Of a stretch of 64,000 bases of DNA, positions 45,734 to 54,438 are shown piece by piece. Location of the stretch: contig CAVQGY010000003.1 of assembly GCA_963712165.1 (NCBI GenBank), positions 434,001 through 498,000 of the forward strand. The letters run 5' to 3'. Source of the stretch: B10-G9 sp963712165. Its GTDB lineage: Bacteria; Chloroflexota; Anaerolineae; Anaerolineales; UBA11858. Positions within the stretch are counted from its first letter, which is position 1. The number at the start of each line of letters is the position of its first letter. Below the pieces are notes generated by a model, which did not search any database, was not told the origin of the DNA, and saw nothing but the letters and a program-made list of their open reading frames with translations. Made by a program: the position numbers and the translations under genes.

Positions 45734-45823
45734 ATAGGTTTTTGAAACGATCGATAAGTTAGTTGAAAGTACCAGTCACGCGAAGCAATAACTCAGAACC
45801 CAGCAAAAAGGTAAACGAATAGC

Positions 45824-46087
45824 TTATTCTTCCTTCTTTTCTTCTTCTTTGGGAGCAGGCTGTCCTTTTTTGTGCCGGTAAACTATCCGGCCCCGGGTAA
45901 GATCGTAGGTTGACATTTCAACTGTAACGCGATCTCCCAGGAGGACACGAATATAATACTTGCGCATTTTTCCCGCGAGATAGGTAAGTATCTCGTGTCC
46001 GTTGTCCAGTTCAACGATGAACTGGGTTCCTGGAAGTGCCTTGACAATCGTGCCTTCCATTCTCACTTTGTCATCTTTTTTTGTCAT
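45824..46087 (-). CDS. infA: Translation initiation factor IF-1
   Basis: OB-fold factor binding the 30S A site. 87 residues from ATG 46087 (MTKKDDKVRMEGTIVKALPG), with AGAGG at 5 nt; a longer frame to 46105 is less likely. The body is standard, but it lacks the usual YDL-RGRI end only in part (YDLTRGRIVYRHK is present) and has an added acidic-basic tail KKGQPAPKEEEKKEE. Between rpsU and rpoD. Confidence 0.95.
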   Translation of the reverse strand: MTKKDDKVRMEGTIVKALPGTQFIVELDNGHEILTYLAGKMRKYYIRVLLGDRVTVEMSTYDLTRGRIVYRHKKGQPAPKEEEKKEE

Positions 46088-46171
46088 GAAACCTCTTGAT
46101 GTCAATTGTGGCAGACGGGGCAGAGGATCTGCCCCGTGCTGGATAACCCGGTGCCGGATCGTTCGTCTTCT

Positions 46172-46399
46172 CTAGTATGTCCGAATACCTTGCTTCTTCT
46201 GTCGTCGTTTATTTGCCAGACGCCGTTTGCGCCGGCGAATCGCTTTTTTGCGCTGGATGCGGCTTAGTTCACTTTTGGAAACAAACCATCTCTTGCGCCG
46301 GACAGTGCTTAAAACACCGCTCCGAGAGACTTTTTTCCGGAAGCGCTTCATCATTTGCTTCTGCGATTCATTAGGTCGGAGTTCTACTCGTACAGCCAA
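46172..46399 (-). CDS. rpsU: 30S ribosomal protein bS21
   Basis: 75 residues, very basic, with MAVRVELRPNESQKQMMKRF and the RRRKRRLANKRRQKK tail. The start is TTG 46399 and the first gene of the information cluster. In many bacteria rpsU-dnaG-rpoD form the macromolecular synthesis operon; here dnaG is missing and infA takes its place. S21 affects initiation, so pairing with IF-1 makes sense. Confidence 0.94.
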   Translation of the reverse strand: MAVRVELRPNESQKQMMKRFRKKVSRSGVLSTVRRKRWFVSKSELSRIQRKKAIRRRKRRLANKRRQKKQGIRTY

Positions 46400-46435
46400 G
46401 ACTTCTCACATCCTTTCTTTTCGGCCATCACGCAG

Positions 46436-46509
46436 AAAGGGCGAGCCTTCTTTTCTCACCCTTTTGTGTTTTGCAGCCTTGAATTCGATCTTTTTGCATC
46501 TCTGCAAAA
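46436..46509 (-). promoter_or_regulatory. Two stem-loops in the rpsU leader
   Basis: Between promoter and rpsU are TTTTGCA/TGCAAAA with a TCTC loop (46492-46498/46503-46509) and a 10-bp stem (46436-46445/46455-46464, minus-strand AAAGGGTGAG with CTCGCCCTTT, one GU pair). They may regulate the operon by feedback, as in other ribosomal protein leaders. No known class recognised. Confidence 0.5.
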
Positions 46510-46546
46510 TCGCACGGGAAATTCCGCGCTTGCCTATCTCCCCACA

Positions 46547-46574
46547 AGTATACCTCTAAAAACTTACAATGCAA
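46547..46574 (-). promoter_or_regulatory. Promoter of the rpsU-infA-rpoD cluster
   Basis: Minus strand TTGCAT (46574-46569), 16-bp spacer, TATACT (46552-46547). The leader to rpsU is about 140 nt. Confidence 0.6.
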
Positions 46575-46610
46575 TATAAATGAATACGAAAGAATTACAA
46601 AGTGCTTACA

Positions 46611-46646
46611 TTGACCCCTCGAAATGGGTATGCTAGAATGCGAATA
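46611..46646 (+). promoter_or_regulatory. Strong promoter with leaderless start
   Basis: TTGACC (46611-46616), 17-bp spacer, TAGAAT (46634-46639) with an extended -10 TGC. The ATG of the next gene starts at 46646, seven bases after the -10 box, which is the expected transcription start. The gene is therefore probably leaderless. No Shine-Dalgarno is possible. Confidence 0.8.
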
Positions 46647-48154
46647 TGGAAAATCAGGCAGATTTTAAGGATTTTGATCCAGAAAGACCGAATCAGGGAT
46701 ACCCGCAAGGGCGAGATCAATCCGGGTGGCGTGATTTTGGGGAGCAATCAGGTCAACAGATACAAGATTCGGTCAGGATATTTGATCAGTTATTGGTACC
46801 AGCCCGACTGCTGGCTGCTGCTGTCCAGGGAAACCTGCAAGCTCTGTCAGGTAATTTGCTTACCTGGAACCAGGATGTTCTCAGTCGGTTCCTTTCCGAT
46901 GCCAGAGATGATCTAGATCAGATGGCTAGATTTCTCGAGTTGGGTTTGGTTTACTCGAAAGCGATCACAGAAAGTGCATCTTATAATTTGCCGGTTCCGC
47001 TGTTCGATCTGATTCATGAAATTATCTCTGAGTTAGGGATCACATCGGTAAACACCAGCGAGGTCCAATCGGATGATGGTGAACCATTGCAGGTTAATAT
47101 TGACCGGGCGATGGTCAAGATCGCTTTAGCATCTCTTTTAAGGGAAGTAGCTAATAGAAATACCCCTGGCCAACAATCTGCATTGAAGATTTCCAAGCGA
47201 GAAGATTTCGTGGTGCTGCAGATCTCAAATCCCAGAATACTTCCATTGCCTGGCTTAGCCCCTGTAGAAGATGGTGAAGCTACGATTGAAAATAACCTTG
47301 AACTCTATTTGGCTCGGAAGATCCTGACTGCTCAGGGAGGGAATTTAGTCCTGGATCAACGAACGGAAGATGAGGGAGGAGGATTGAAAATTGAAGTTTC
47401 CCTTCCCACTGTGAAACCTCCCCGGGGGCAGCCGAATCGAAAAGAAAGGGGGCTGCTGGTAAAAAAAGGCTCTGGAAGGATTCTGCTGGCAGAAAATCAG
47501 CCCGAATACCAACTACGTATTCGAGAAGCTCTTACAGAGCTGGGATATAGGGTCGATCTGGCCGTGGATGGCAATACTGCCCTGGATATGGTCCAGGCAG
47601 GACAGCCGAAATTGGTTATTCTGGCCAGAAATCTACCTGGAATGGACGGGCTATTGGTCACGCAGGGAGCGCGCCGCTGGTCTAAAGTACCGATCATCAT
47701 GATCAGCATCCGCCATAGTCCGGAAGACCTTCTCAATGCATACAGGATGGGAGTGGATGATTATTTGCATAAACCATTTATGATCGAGGAGTTACTCGCA
47801 AAAGTCCAAGTATTCTTATCCAGAGCGGAGGAAGCGGGAAATTCGATCGTGTCTGAGATATACCAGGAAGGCTCGATCCGTATCGATCAGGGAACCCGGC
47901 AAGTTTGGGTGAGGGGAAATCTCGTTCAACTCACACCCATTGAGTATAATCTGCTGGTTTATTTATCTCGTCAAGGCCGGCAGATCATACCTTACGAACA
48001 ACTCCTGGAACATGTCTGGGAAGGACCGGAAAAAGGGACTCGCCAGGGGCTTTTTGTCCATGTCCGGCGTTTACGAGAAAAGATCGAGGTAGAACCAAAG
48101 AATCCGCAGATCCTGAGTAATAAATGGGGTGTGGGTTATGTGTTCAACCCCTGA
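46646..48154 (+). CDS. Pseudo two-component regulator: degenerate HATPase, receiver and OmpR DNA-binding domain
   Basis: 502-residue cytoplasmic fusion. Residues about 120-265 look like a histidine-kinase ATPase domain but lack the DxGxG and GLGL boxes (ISNPRILPL and NNLELYLARKI stand there), and no phospho-accepting His region is visible. The receiver (about 278-395) has Glu283-Asn284 for the acidic pair and Ala327 in place of the phospho-accepting Asp (LVILARNLPGMDG); Lys of HKPF is present. The C-terminal winged helix (about 410-500, LTPIEYNLLVYLSRQG) is intact. So DNA binding is likely while phosphorylation is not. Leaderless promoter. rpsA follows under its own promoter. Confidence 0.88.
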   Translation: MENQADFKDFDPERPNQGYPQGRDQSGWRDFGEQSGQQIQDSVRIFDQLLVPARLLAAAVQGNLQALSGNLLTWNQDVLSRFLSDARDDLDQMARFLELGLVYSKAITESASYNLPVPLFDLIHEIISELGITSVNTSEVQSDDGEPLQVNIDRAMVKIALASLLREVANRNTPGQQSALKISKREDFVVLQISNPRILPLPGLAPVEDGEATIENNLELYLARKILTAQGGNLVLDQRTEDEGGGLKIEVSLPTVKPPRGQPNRKERGLLVKKGSGRILLAENQPEYQLRIREALTELGYRVDLAVDGNTALDMVQAGQPKLVILARNLPGMDGLLVTQGARRWSKVPIIMISIRHSPEDLLNAYRMGVDDYLHKPFMIEELLAKVQVFLSRAEEAGNSIVSEIYQEGSIRIDQGTRQVWVRGNLVQLTPIEYNLLVYLSRQGRQIIPYEQLLEHVWEGPEKGTRQGLFVHVRRLREKIEVEPKNPQILSNKWGVGYVFNP

Positions 48155-48168
48155 TACAACCCCGTTAA

Positions 48169-48197
48169 TTGACAAACGAATAGAAATTTGTCATAAT
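48169..48197 (+). promoter_or_regulatory. rpsA promoter with inverted repeat
   Basis: TTGACA (48169-48174), 17-bp spacer, CATAAT (48192-48197). The perfect inverted repeat TGACAAA (48170-48176) / TTTGTCA (48187-48193) overlaps both boxes and could be an operator. The leader to rpsA is about 120 nt. Confidence 0.65.
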
Positions 48198-48323
48198 CTG
48201 ACTGCAATTGTGTTACCTGCTCTGAACAGTGCCAATAATTAGGCAAATATCTTACTAAGGCAATAGTGGATAGGAATCGTTCTGCAGTAGCAAGTATTTG
48301 TCCTGTAAGAACGAGAGCTAGAT

Positions 48324-49715
48324 ATGGATATGGAAAAACAGCCCCCAGAACAGGAAAATCCCCAAGATGCTGAAGAAAAAACCAGCGGACAACCAGGTTG
48401 GTTTCACGATTTTGTAGATCATTATGATGTTGACAAACCTCAGCAAGGGGAAATGTTAAAGGGTAAGATCCTGGACATCCAGGAAGGATCCATTTTGCTG
48501 GATGTTGGGTTGAAAAGGGACGCGATCATCCCCAAACAGGATCTGGATAGAGTTGATCCAGAATACCTGAGTGGATTAACAGTCGGTGATGAGATAGTGG
48601 TTGGTGTTATGCGAACACCCTTGGGAGATGATGACTTGCTGGTATCTCTGCAACAGGGTTTGACTCAAAAAACATGGGCTAAAGCAGAAGAACTTGCAGA
48701 GAGCAGCCAGGTTATAGAATTGAAAATCGTTGATCAGAACCGTGGTGGATTGTTAGTAGCCTTTGATAATTTACAGGCTTTTGTGCCGAATTCTCATATC
48801 CCTGCCATTCGCAGGGGAACCAGCACTCAGAAGGCAGGGGAGATAAAAGCCGGCCTGATCGGGAAAGAACTTCCGTTAAAGGTGATTGAGGTGAATTCAA
48901 AAGAACGCAAACTTGTTTTTTCAGCCCGGGTTGCCCAGCGTGAACAGCGATTGAAAAGATTGGAGGAGATCCAGGTAGGGCAGGTGATAAACTCCCGGGT
49001 AGCCAATGTAGTGGACTTTGGCTTATTCGTAGATCTCGAGGGAGTGGATGGCTTAATCCATAAATCAGAAATCGATTGGGGAAGGGTGACACATCCAGGT
49101 AAATTATTCAAGGTTGGTGATGAAATTGAAGTAAAAGTCGTCAGCGTTGATATTGAGAATGAACGTATCAGTCTGAGCAGAAAAGCCCTGCTGCCCAATC
49201 CCTGGGAGAAGCTTGTAGGTGGATTCAAAGCAGGAGATCTCGTCCAGGGAGTGGTGGTCTCGGTGCTCGAGTTCGGCGCATTTGTAGAAATCGCAGAAGG
49301 CCTGCATGGATTAGTGCACGTCTCTGAAATAGGATATTCAAATACTGGGGATCATCAAGCAGTTCTTAAGAAAGGAGACCCAGTCCTCGTCAAAATCATG
49401 GGAATTGATACAGGTAGGGAGCGAGTATCTCTGAGCATGAGACGAGTCCCGGTCTCTGACCAGATGGAATGGATCATGAATCTTGAAGATGTTTCCGATG
49501 CATCGCTCCAGGAAAGCAATACTGGAGAAGAGTTGATTGAGGATAATGATCAAGGAGTTCGCGAAGAGACCAAAACAAAGGCTGACCAAGATAAAAGCAT
49601 ACCGGACGAAGTACAAGAATTGGGCGCGTCAGGAAAGGTATTGGATGGAGAATCACGTTCCGAGGGGGAGACCGAGGAACTGACCGCAGGAGTAGAGACT
49701 GAAACCGAAGACTAA
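48324..49715 (+). CDS. rpsA: 30S ribosomal protein bS1
   Basis: 463 residues with four S1 OB-fold repeats (about 38-105, 120-190, 205-275, 293-362), the third and fourth most typical (VDGLIHKSEIDW, LHGLVHVSEIG). A long acidic C-terminal tail (about 380-463) is rich in Glu and Asp. bS1 helps mRNA bind the 30S subunit. The four-domain form, shorter than the six-domain E. coli type, is usual outside Proteobacteria. The start ATG 48324 has only a weak Shine-Dalgarno; ATG 48330 is the alternative. Confidence 0.9.
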   Translation: MDMEKQPPEQENPQDAEEKTSGQPGWFHDFVDHYDVDKPQQGEMLKGKILDIQEGSILLDVGLKRDAIIPKQDLDRVDPEYLSGLTVGDEIVVGVMRTPLGDDDLLVSLQQGLTQKTWAKAEELAESSQVIELKIVDQNRGGLLVAFDNLQAFVPNSHIPAIRRGTSTQKAGEIKAGLIGKELPLKVIEVNSKERKLVFSARVAQREQRLKRLEEIQVGQVINSRVANVVDFGLFVDLEGVDGLIHKSEIDWGRVTHPGKLFKVGDEIEVKVVSVDIENERISLSRKALLPNPWEKLVGGFKAGDLVQGVVVSVLEFGAFVEIAEGLHGLVHVSEIGYSNTGDHQAVLKKGDPVLVKIMGIDTGRERVSLSMRRVPVSDQMEWIMNLEDVSDASLQESNTGEELIEDNDQGVREETKTKADQDKSIPDEVQELGASGKVLDGESRSEGETEELTAGVETETED

Positions 49716-49739
49716 GCTCAACCCCAGATCAATAATGAA

Positions 49740-49767
49740 CTGGCTGAAGTTAATACACGTCAGCCAG
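49740..49767. terminator. Hairpin between rpsA and the zinc-ribbon gene
   Basis: CTGGCTGA (49740-49747) and TCAGCCAG (49760-49767) form a perfect 8-bp stem with a 12-nt loop. Neither side has a U-run, so terminator activity is weak evidence. The stop codon of the minus-strand gene lies in the loop. Confidence 0.45.
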
Positions 49768-49968
49768 ATGGTTTAAAGGCAGGTCAGCAGGGTATTCCGG
49801 ACGCCTGGAAGATCTACTTGTGTATTGTTCGAAAGCTTCAGCACAATCGCAGACCTCTCCCTTCAAGCATCTTTCACAACAATAGTTCCGCTGGTCCTTA
49901 ACACTCGGTTTCCAGTAAATTTCTACACCACATCCATCACACCAGAGCGTATCATGATAACGTACCAT
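49750..49968 (-). CDS. Small zinc-ribbon-like protein
   Basis: 72 residues, unknown function. Cysteines occur as CDGCG (about 10-14), CCERC (about 30-34) and CDC (about 39-41), a pattern of one or two small zinc-binding knuckles. The C-terminus (about 45-72) is polar. ATG 49968 has GGAGGTGTCAA upstream, an excellent Shine-Dalgarno, which supports a real gene. A good promoter lies about 110 nt upstream within the end of the DinG gene. Confidence 0.7.
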   Translation of the reverse strand: MVRYHDTLWCDGCGVEIYWKPSVKDQRNYCCERCLKGEVCDCAEAFEQYTSRSSRRPEYPADLPLNHLADVY

Positions 49969-50079
49969 TTGACACCTCCATCTATGGGATTGGCCAGGGG
50001 TTATTCGGTTATTGGACTTATGCGATGTGATCCCCGACGTTCAAGGAGGGCGCCGTTGATCAGCGGGCACCATATATTA

Positions 50080-50108
50080 ACTATATCAAATTGGCCGGGA
50101 TACTTCAA
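50080..50108 (-). promoter_or_regulatory. Promoter of the zinc-ribbon gene
   Basis: Minus strand TTGAAG (50108-50103), 17-bp spacer, TATAGT (50085-50080), the -10 preceded by TGA (extended form). Confidence 0.55.
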
Positions 50109-50117
50109 GCCAGCAAG

Positions 50118-52997
50118 CTAAATATTGAGCCAGCGGCTGGCTGTAGAGGGCAAATCCTTCAAAAATCCCGTCTGAATAGTACATCTGGGAAGCGAGCTTA
50201 GAAATAGGTCCCCGTAGGTTTTGCTTATTAATCTTTTATCGAAGATCGCCACAACACCCAGGTCCTGTTTGGTCCGGATCAATCGCCCAAAACCCTGCCT
50301 AAAACTGAGGATCGCTTCAGGAAGCATATAGTTTTGGAAAGAATCCGGGTAGGTTTCTGCCCGGGCAGAAACGATGGGATCCGAAGGAACCTGAAAGGGT
50401 AATTTTGCGATTACGAGAACTGAGAGATCTGGCCCTGGTATATCTATGCCTTCCCAGAATGCTCTCGTGCCCAATAATACTGCCTGTTCAGCCATACGAA
50501 AACTGTTCAGCAATGTGTGGGGTGAGGGTCCGCTGCCTTGTTCATAGACGATAATGCCCTCCTGGGCAAGAGGGCCGGTGATCGCTCGAGCAGTGCTCTG
50601 GAGCTGACCGTAGGACGTGAACAGAACCAGTGTTCTGCCTCCCGTTGCCTTGCAGAGAGAGATCAAACCCTTATTAAGGTATTGCTGATGGCCTTGAAGA
50701 TCACCTGGTTCTGGAATATCTTCAACCAGATAAAGCAGTGCCGCGTTTTGATAATCGAATGGAGAGCCCAGGGACAGGGTTTCTGCGTCGTGGGCCTGGA
50801 GTCGATTCTGGATGAAATCGAAATTACCCGCAACAGTTAGTGTTGCGGAAGTCATGATCACCGCTCTTTTTTCAAACCAGATGTGGCTTTCCATCAATGC
50901 CCCGATATGGAGCGGCGCGGCCTGGATGGCGACTGCCGGGAATTGGGGATGGGATTCGATCCAATAGATCATATTTGGGTCCGGCTCAAAGACCAGGTTA
51001 TCAATATTCTCGTACATCTCATAGAGTTCCCTGGATGCCTCCCTGAGGTCATTTAAAATGGCCTCGTACTTGGGTTGGCCATCACGATCTCTGCCCAGGA
51101 GGTCATTGATAGATTCCCACAGTTTTTGGATGTCTTCAAGCAGCCCGTAAAGTGACTGCCTGGCTTGATCCCAGCTAGCCTCAAGCTCATCCCAGTCTGA
51201 TCCTGAACGGAGGATCCCCCCAAAACTTTCCGGGGAGTTAGGAGATTGAAAACGGAGCTGGATCGTATACTTGCTATTCCTTTTTGCTGCCAGGGACCGG
51301 TCCAGAAATCCTTGCAGGATCTGGAAGACCTCCTCCATTCGGCTCTTGACCTTAAAGGACCGCGATACCATGGATTGGATCAGCTGGTTCAAGGACCCAC
51401 TATCGGAGGGCGTCAGATTATCCTTCCCGAGGGACAGAACCCAGCTTAGGATGCCGTTATTTTCATCACCGAGGGTATTCAAAGACCTGCGAAGCAGGGA
51501 TTGTGAAGTGTAAAAACTTAAAGCGTTAGTGGTTGCGCTTTCCAAATGATGTGCTTCATCGATCACCAGGGTGTCATATTCGGGTAGAACCCTGTTACCG
51601 GTGGCAACATCTGCCAGCAATAAGGCATGATTGACCACAATAATATGTGAGGAATGAGCTCGTTGACGCGCCTGATAAAATGGACACCTGCCTCCGGTCC
51701 TTTTCAAGCATCCTTCCGTTGAGCAGTCTTCATGATCTGCGGATATCCTGTTCCAGACTCTTCTCTCATTTTGACCGTTGAGATTGATCTCACCTCGATC
51801 ACCGCTGAGGCTGGATTCCAACCAGACCAGGATCTTGCCAATCACCCTCATTTCATCGACATTTTTAGGTTTGCTTTTTCTGAGAGTTTCCAGGTGGTGG
51901 GGGCAGAGATAATTCGATCGGCCTTTCAAAACCGCTGCCTTGCAGTCAAGTTCTAAAGTATTTAGTAATAAGGGGATGTCCTTGCTTATCAGTTGGTCCT
52001 GAAGGTTGATGGTATTGGTTGAGATCACAACCCTGTGCTGGTTGATGGAAGACCAGATCGCGGCAGGGATCAAATACGCCAGTGATTTCCCAATCCCAGT
52101 GCCGGCTTCGATCAGGTAATGTCTGCCTTCGGATATGGCCCTGGTAGCAGCACGGAGCATCTCGAGTTGTTCTGAGCGGTTTTCGTAATCCGGGAAGGAT
52201 TTATGAAACGGCCCGCCAGGCTCCAGGACAGCGGAAACTTCTTCGAGATCAAGTCCTTGAACCTTTTCTTTAGGCTCCAGTGGGTCAAATTCGGTGGGAG
52301 GTGGCTGTGAAAGGATAGGATTTTGATATTGTTCAATGTCCAAATCCTTCTGCCCTTTTTTCCGCTCCTCTAGGGCCCATTGGAATGGTATAAAACCTTT
52401 CCATTTCAAGTCTTCAGAAAGGCGCACGATTTCTGCCAGTGTGCTGAGTGGAAGTTGGGTGATCTTCTCGTACATGATCTTGAAAATGGCCAGCGTTACC
52501 GCGGCATCATCCAGGGCGCGATGTGTGGCGCGTTTTGGCACCCCCAGTACCTGTCCCAGGGCACGTAGATTATAGCGGCCTTCTCCCGGGAGTATCACAG
52601 ATGCCATTTCGTAGGTATCCAGGGATGGATTATCCTCAAAAGCCCCTTGTTGATTGAGAAAGGAAAGATCGAAACCCACATTATGGCCAACGATAGGTAG
52701 ATCTTCTATCCTGAGGGAAGTGCCAGCCTGGCCAAGTTCCTTGTGAAGGAAATTGGTCAGCTTTTTGATTGCATCATCAATTGGCAGAGCTTTATCGGAT
52801 TGAACCATTTCCCGGGTAATGCCAGTAAGCTCGGTGATGAAGCGAGGAATCGGTATGCCCGGGTTTACGAGCTGTGAATACTCCGCCTGTTTCCCCTTAT
52901 CTGTGTGAAGCACTGCCCCGATTTCAATGATCCTGTCAGATTTTGGGTCAAGGCCGGTGGTTTCAAGGTCCAGCACTAAGAGAGTCTTATCAATCAT
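50118..52997 (-). CDS. dinG: DnaQ-like exonuclease fused to DinG-type helicase
   Basis: 959 residues. The N-terminal DEDD exonuclease (about 1-165, VLDLETTGLDPKSDRIIEIG and the HRALDDAAVT end) is followed by an XPD-like superfamily 2 helicase: Walker A EAGTGIGKSLAY, DEAHHLE, and GTRAFWEGIDIPG. Four cysteines between NYLCPHH and GRCPFYQAR (about residues 368-448) fit a [4Fe-4S] cluster. The protein probably resolves R-loops or other unusual structures during repair. It is a stand-alone gene; in the fused form it is known in other Gram-positive-like groups. The adjacent M20 peptidase is 76 nt upstream. Confidence 0.93.
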   Translation of the reverse strand: MIDKTLLVLDLETTGLDPKSDRIIEIGAVLHTDKGKQAEYSQLVNPGIPIPRFITELTGITREMVQSDKALPIDDAIKKLTNFLHKELGQAGTSLRIEDLPIVGHNVGFDLSFLNQQGAFEDNPSLDTYEMASVILPGEGRYNLRALGQVLGVPKRATHRALDDAAVTLAIFKIMYEKITQLPLSTLAEIVRLSEDLKWKGFIPFQWALEERKKGQKDLDIEQYQNPILSQPPPTEFDPLEPKEKVQGLDLEEVSAVLEPGGPFHKSFPDYENRSEQLEMLRAATRAISEGRHYLIEAGTGIGKSLAYLIPAAIWSSINQHRVVISTNTINLQDQLISKDIPLLLNTLELDCKAAVLKGRSNYLCPHHLETLRKSKPKNVDEMRVIGKILVWLESSLSGDRGEINLNGQNERRVWNRISADHEDCSTEGCLKRTGGRCPFYQARQRAHSSHIIVVNHALLLADVATGNRVLPEYDTLVIDEAHHLESATTNALSFYTSQSLLRRSLNTLGDENNGILSWVLSLGKDNLTPSDSGSLNQLIQSMVSRSFKVKSRMEEVFQILQGFLDRSLAAKRNSKYTIQLRFQSPNSPESFGGILRSGSDWDELEASWDQARQSLYGLLEDIQKLWESINDLLGRDRDGQPKYEAILNDLREASRELYEMYENIDNLVFEPDPNMIYWIESHPQFPAVAIQAAPLHIGALMESHIWFEKRAVIMTSATLTVAGNFDFIQNRLQAHDAETLSLGSPFDYQNAALLYLVEDIPEPGDLQGHQQYLNKGLISLCKATGGRTLVLFTSYGQLQSTARAITGPLAQEGIIVYEQGSGPSPHTLLNSFRMAEQAVLLGTRAFWEGIDIPGPDLSVLVIAKLPFQVPSDPIVSARAETYPDSFQNYMLPEAILSFRQGFGRLIRTKQDLGVVAIFDKRLISKTYGDLFLSSLPRCTIQTGFLKDLPSTASRWLNI

Positions 52998-53073
52998 AAA
53001 GTTACCTTTGGCAGAGCTTTATTAAGTCCTGCAGGATGAAAAAGCGAGTATTCAGAAAACGAATTGACCGGCG

Positions 53074-54435
53074 TCAGGATTGCCCGAAAGCCTGTAAGAT
53101 CCTCGCGATATGTTTTGCGCCTTTAAGATAGAGATCGATCCGGATGTTTTCATCCGGGGCATGAGCGTTTCCACCAGGGTGGCCGATTCCCGTAGTGACC
53201 ACTGGAAGTTTCAAAGTATGGACGAAAGCATAACTGGGACCAGAACCGCCAACCATCGGGACCAGCTGCATTTTTTCTCCAAATGCGCCTTCCGATACAT
53301 TGACTACGAGTTCTACAAAAGGATCATCTGGGTTTGTACGGGCGGCAGGTCCCCCTCCCAGATATTCAATATGGATGTCTGGATAGCCCTCATGGTCCAG
53401 GTGTTCACGCAGCTGTTTAAGGACCTGGGATGGAGTTTGGCCAAGGGCAAGGCGAAAATCGACTTTAGCGGATGCCCTGGCGGGCAGGACCGTTTTTGAC
53501 CCCGGGCCCTGGTAGCCAGATGTGAGTCCACAAATTGTGCAGGTAGGTTCATATACTGCAGCAACCCTTAAAGCTGTTTCATCCGGGAAGTCCTTTAAGA
53601 AATCCTTTATTCCATACCTGTCCTTGTATTCCTGGCTCACAGGGGGAAGGGCTGCAAGCAGATCGATTTCCCTAGCTGAGGGGTGGATGATTGGGTCGTA
53701 AAAACCAGGTAGGCGGATCTGCTCATCCTGGTCCTTTAATGTGTTCAAAGCCCAGACCAATCGCCAAGCGGCGTTGGGAAAAATCGAGCCACCTAGCCCG
53801 GAGTGAACATCCATATCTGCGGTATCCACAGATAGTTCAACATAACAAATACCGCGCAGGCCAAGGTACTGCATGGGTGTATCGCGGTGATCAACTCCTC
53901 CAAACTCCCAGATGCAGGCATCTGCCTGGAGCAGCTCCTGGTGAGACTCCACGAAATCTGGCAGGTGAACGCTTCCGATCTCTTCTTCACCCTCGATGAT
54001 AAATTTGATATTACATGGCAGCTCACCAAGCTCATAGAGCAGAGAGTCTAGTGCAAATAGCCTGCTAACGATGTGGCCTTTATCGTCACTGATCCCCCGT
54101 CCAAACAGTTTGCCATCACGTTCTTCTGGTTGAAAAGGAGGTGAAGTCCAAAGCTCTAGAGGTTCTGCCGGCTGGACATCATAATGATTGTAGATCAGGA
54201 TGGTTTTATCGTTGGTCCCAGCTCTCTCCCCGAACACGACCGGATGGCCGCCTGTTTCCAGGATCCGTGCTGTAAACCCCCGTTTTTTAAGCATGGCCTC
54301 TACCATCAGGGCGGTCTCTCTCATTCCCAGGTTTTGAGCGGCGACACTGGGCTGGGCACAAAGCTCTTTTAATTCTTCAAGGCTGTTGGACAGGTTCTGT
54401 TCCAAGTAACGATCAATGGCGGAAAAGTCAAACAT
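53074..54435 (-). CDS. M20 family dipeptidase
   Basis: 453-residue metallopeptidase of the ArgE/DapE/CNDP-like family (dipeptidase subgroup M20A/M20F). Zinc ligands lie in YNHYDVQPAEP (His ~86), GRGISDDKGH, EGEEEIGS with the catalytic Glu, and the C-terminal GIGHPGGNAHAPDE. A dimerisation domain sits between about 195 and 330. Cytoplasmic, hydrolysing dipeptides. It is 3 nt from udk on the same strand, so udk may be cotranscribed. Confidence 0.9.
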   Translation of the reverse strand: MFDFSAIDRYLEQNLSNSLEELKELCAQPSVAAQNLGMRETALMVEAMLKKRGFTARILETGGHPVVFGERAGTNDKTILIYNHYDVQPAEPLELWTSPPFQPEERDGKLFGRGISDDKGHIVSRLFALDSLLYELGELPCNIKFIIEGEEEIGSVHLPDFVESHQELLQADACIWEFGGVDHRDTPMQYLGLRGICYVELSVDTADMDVHSGLGGSIFPNAAWRLVWALNTLKDQDEQIRLPGFYDPIIHPSAREIDLLAALPPVSQEYKDRYGIKDFLKDFPDETALRVAAVYEPTCTICGLTSGYQGPGSKTVLPARASAKVDFRLALGQTPSQVLKQLREHLDHEGYPDIHIEYLGGGPAARTNPDDPFVELVVNVSEGAFGEKMQLVPMVGGSGPSYAFVHTLKLPVVTTGIGHPGGNAHAPDENIRIDLYLKGAKHIARILQAFGQS

Positions 54436-54438
54436 AGA

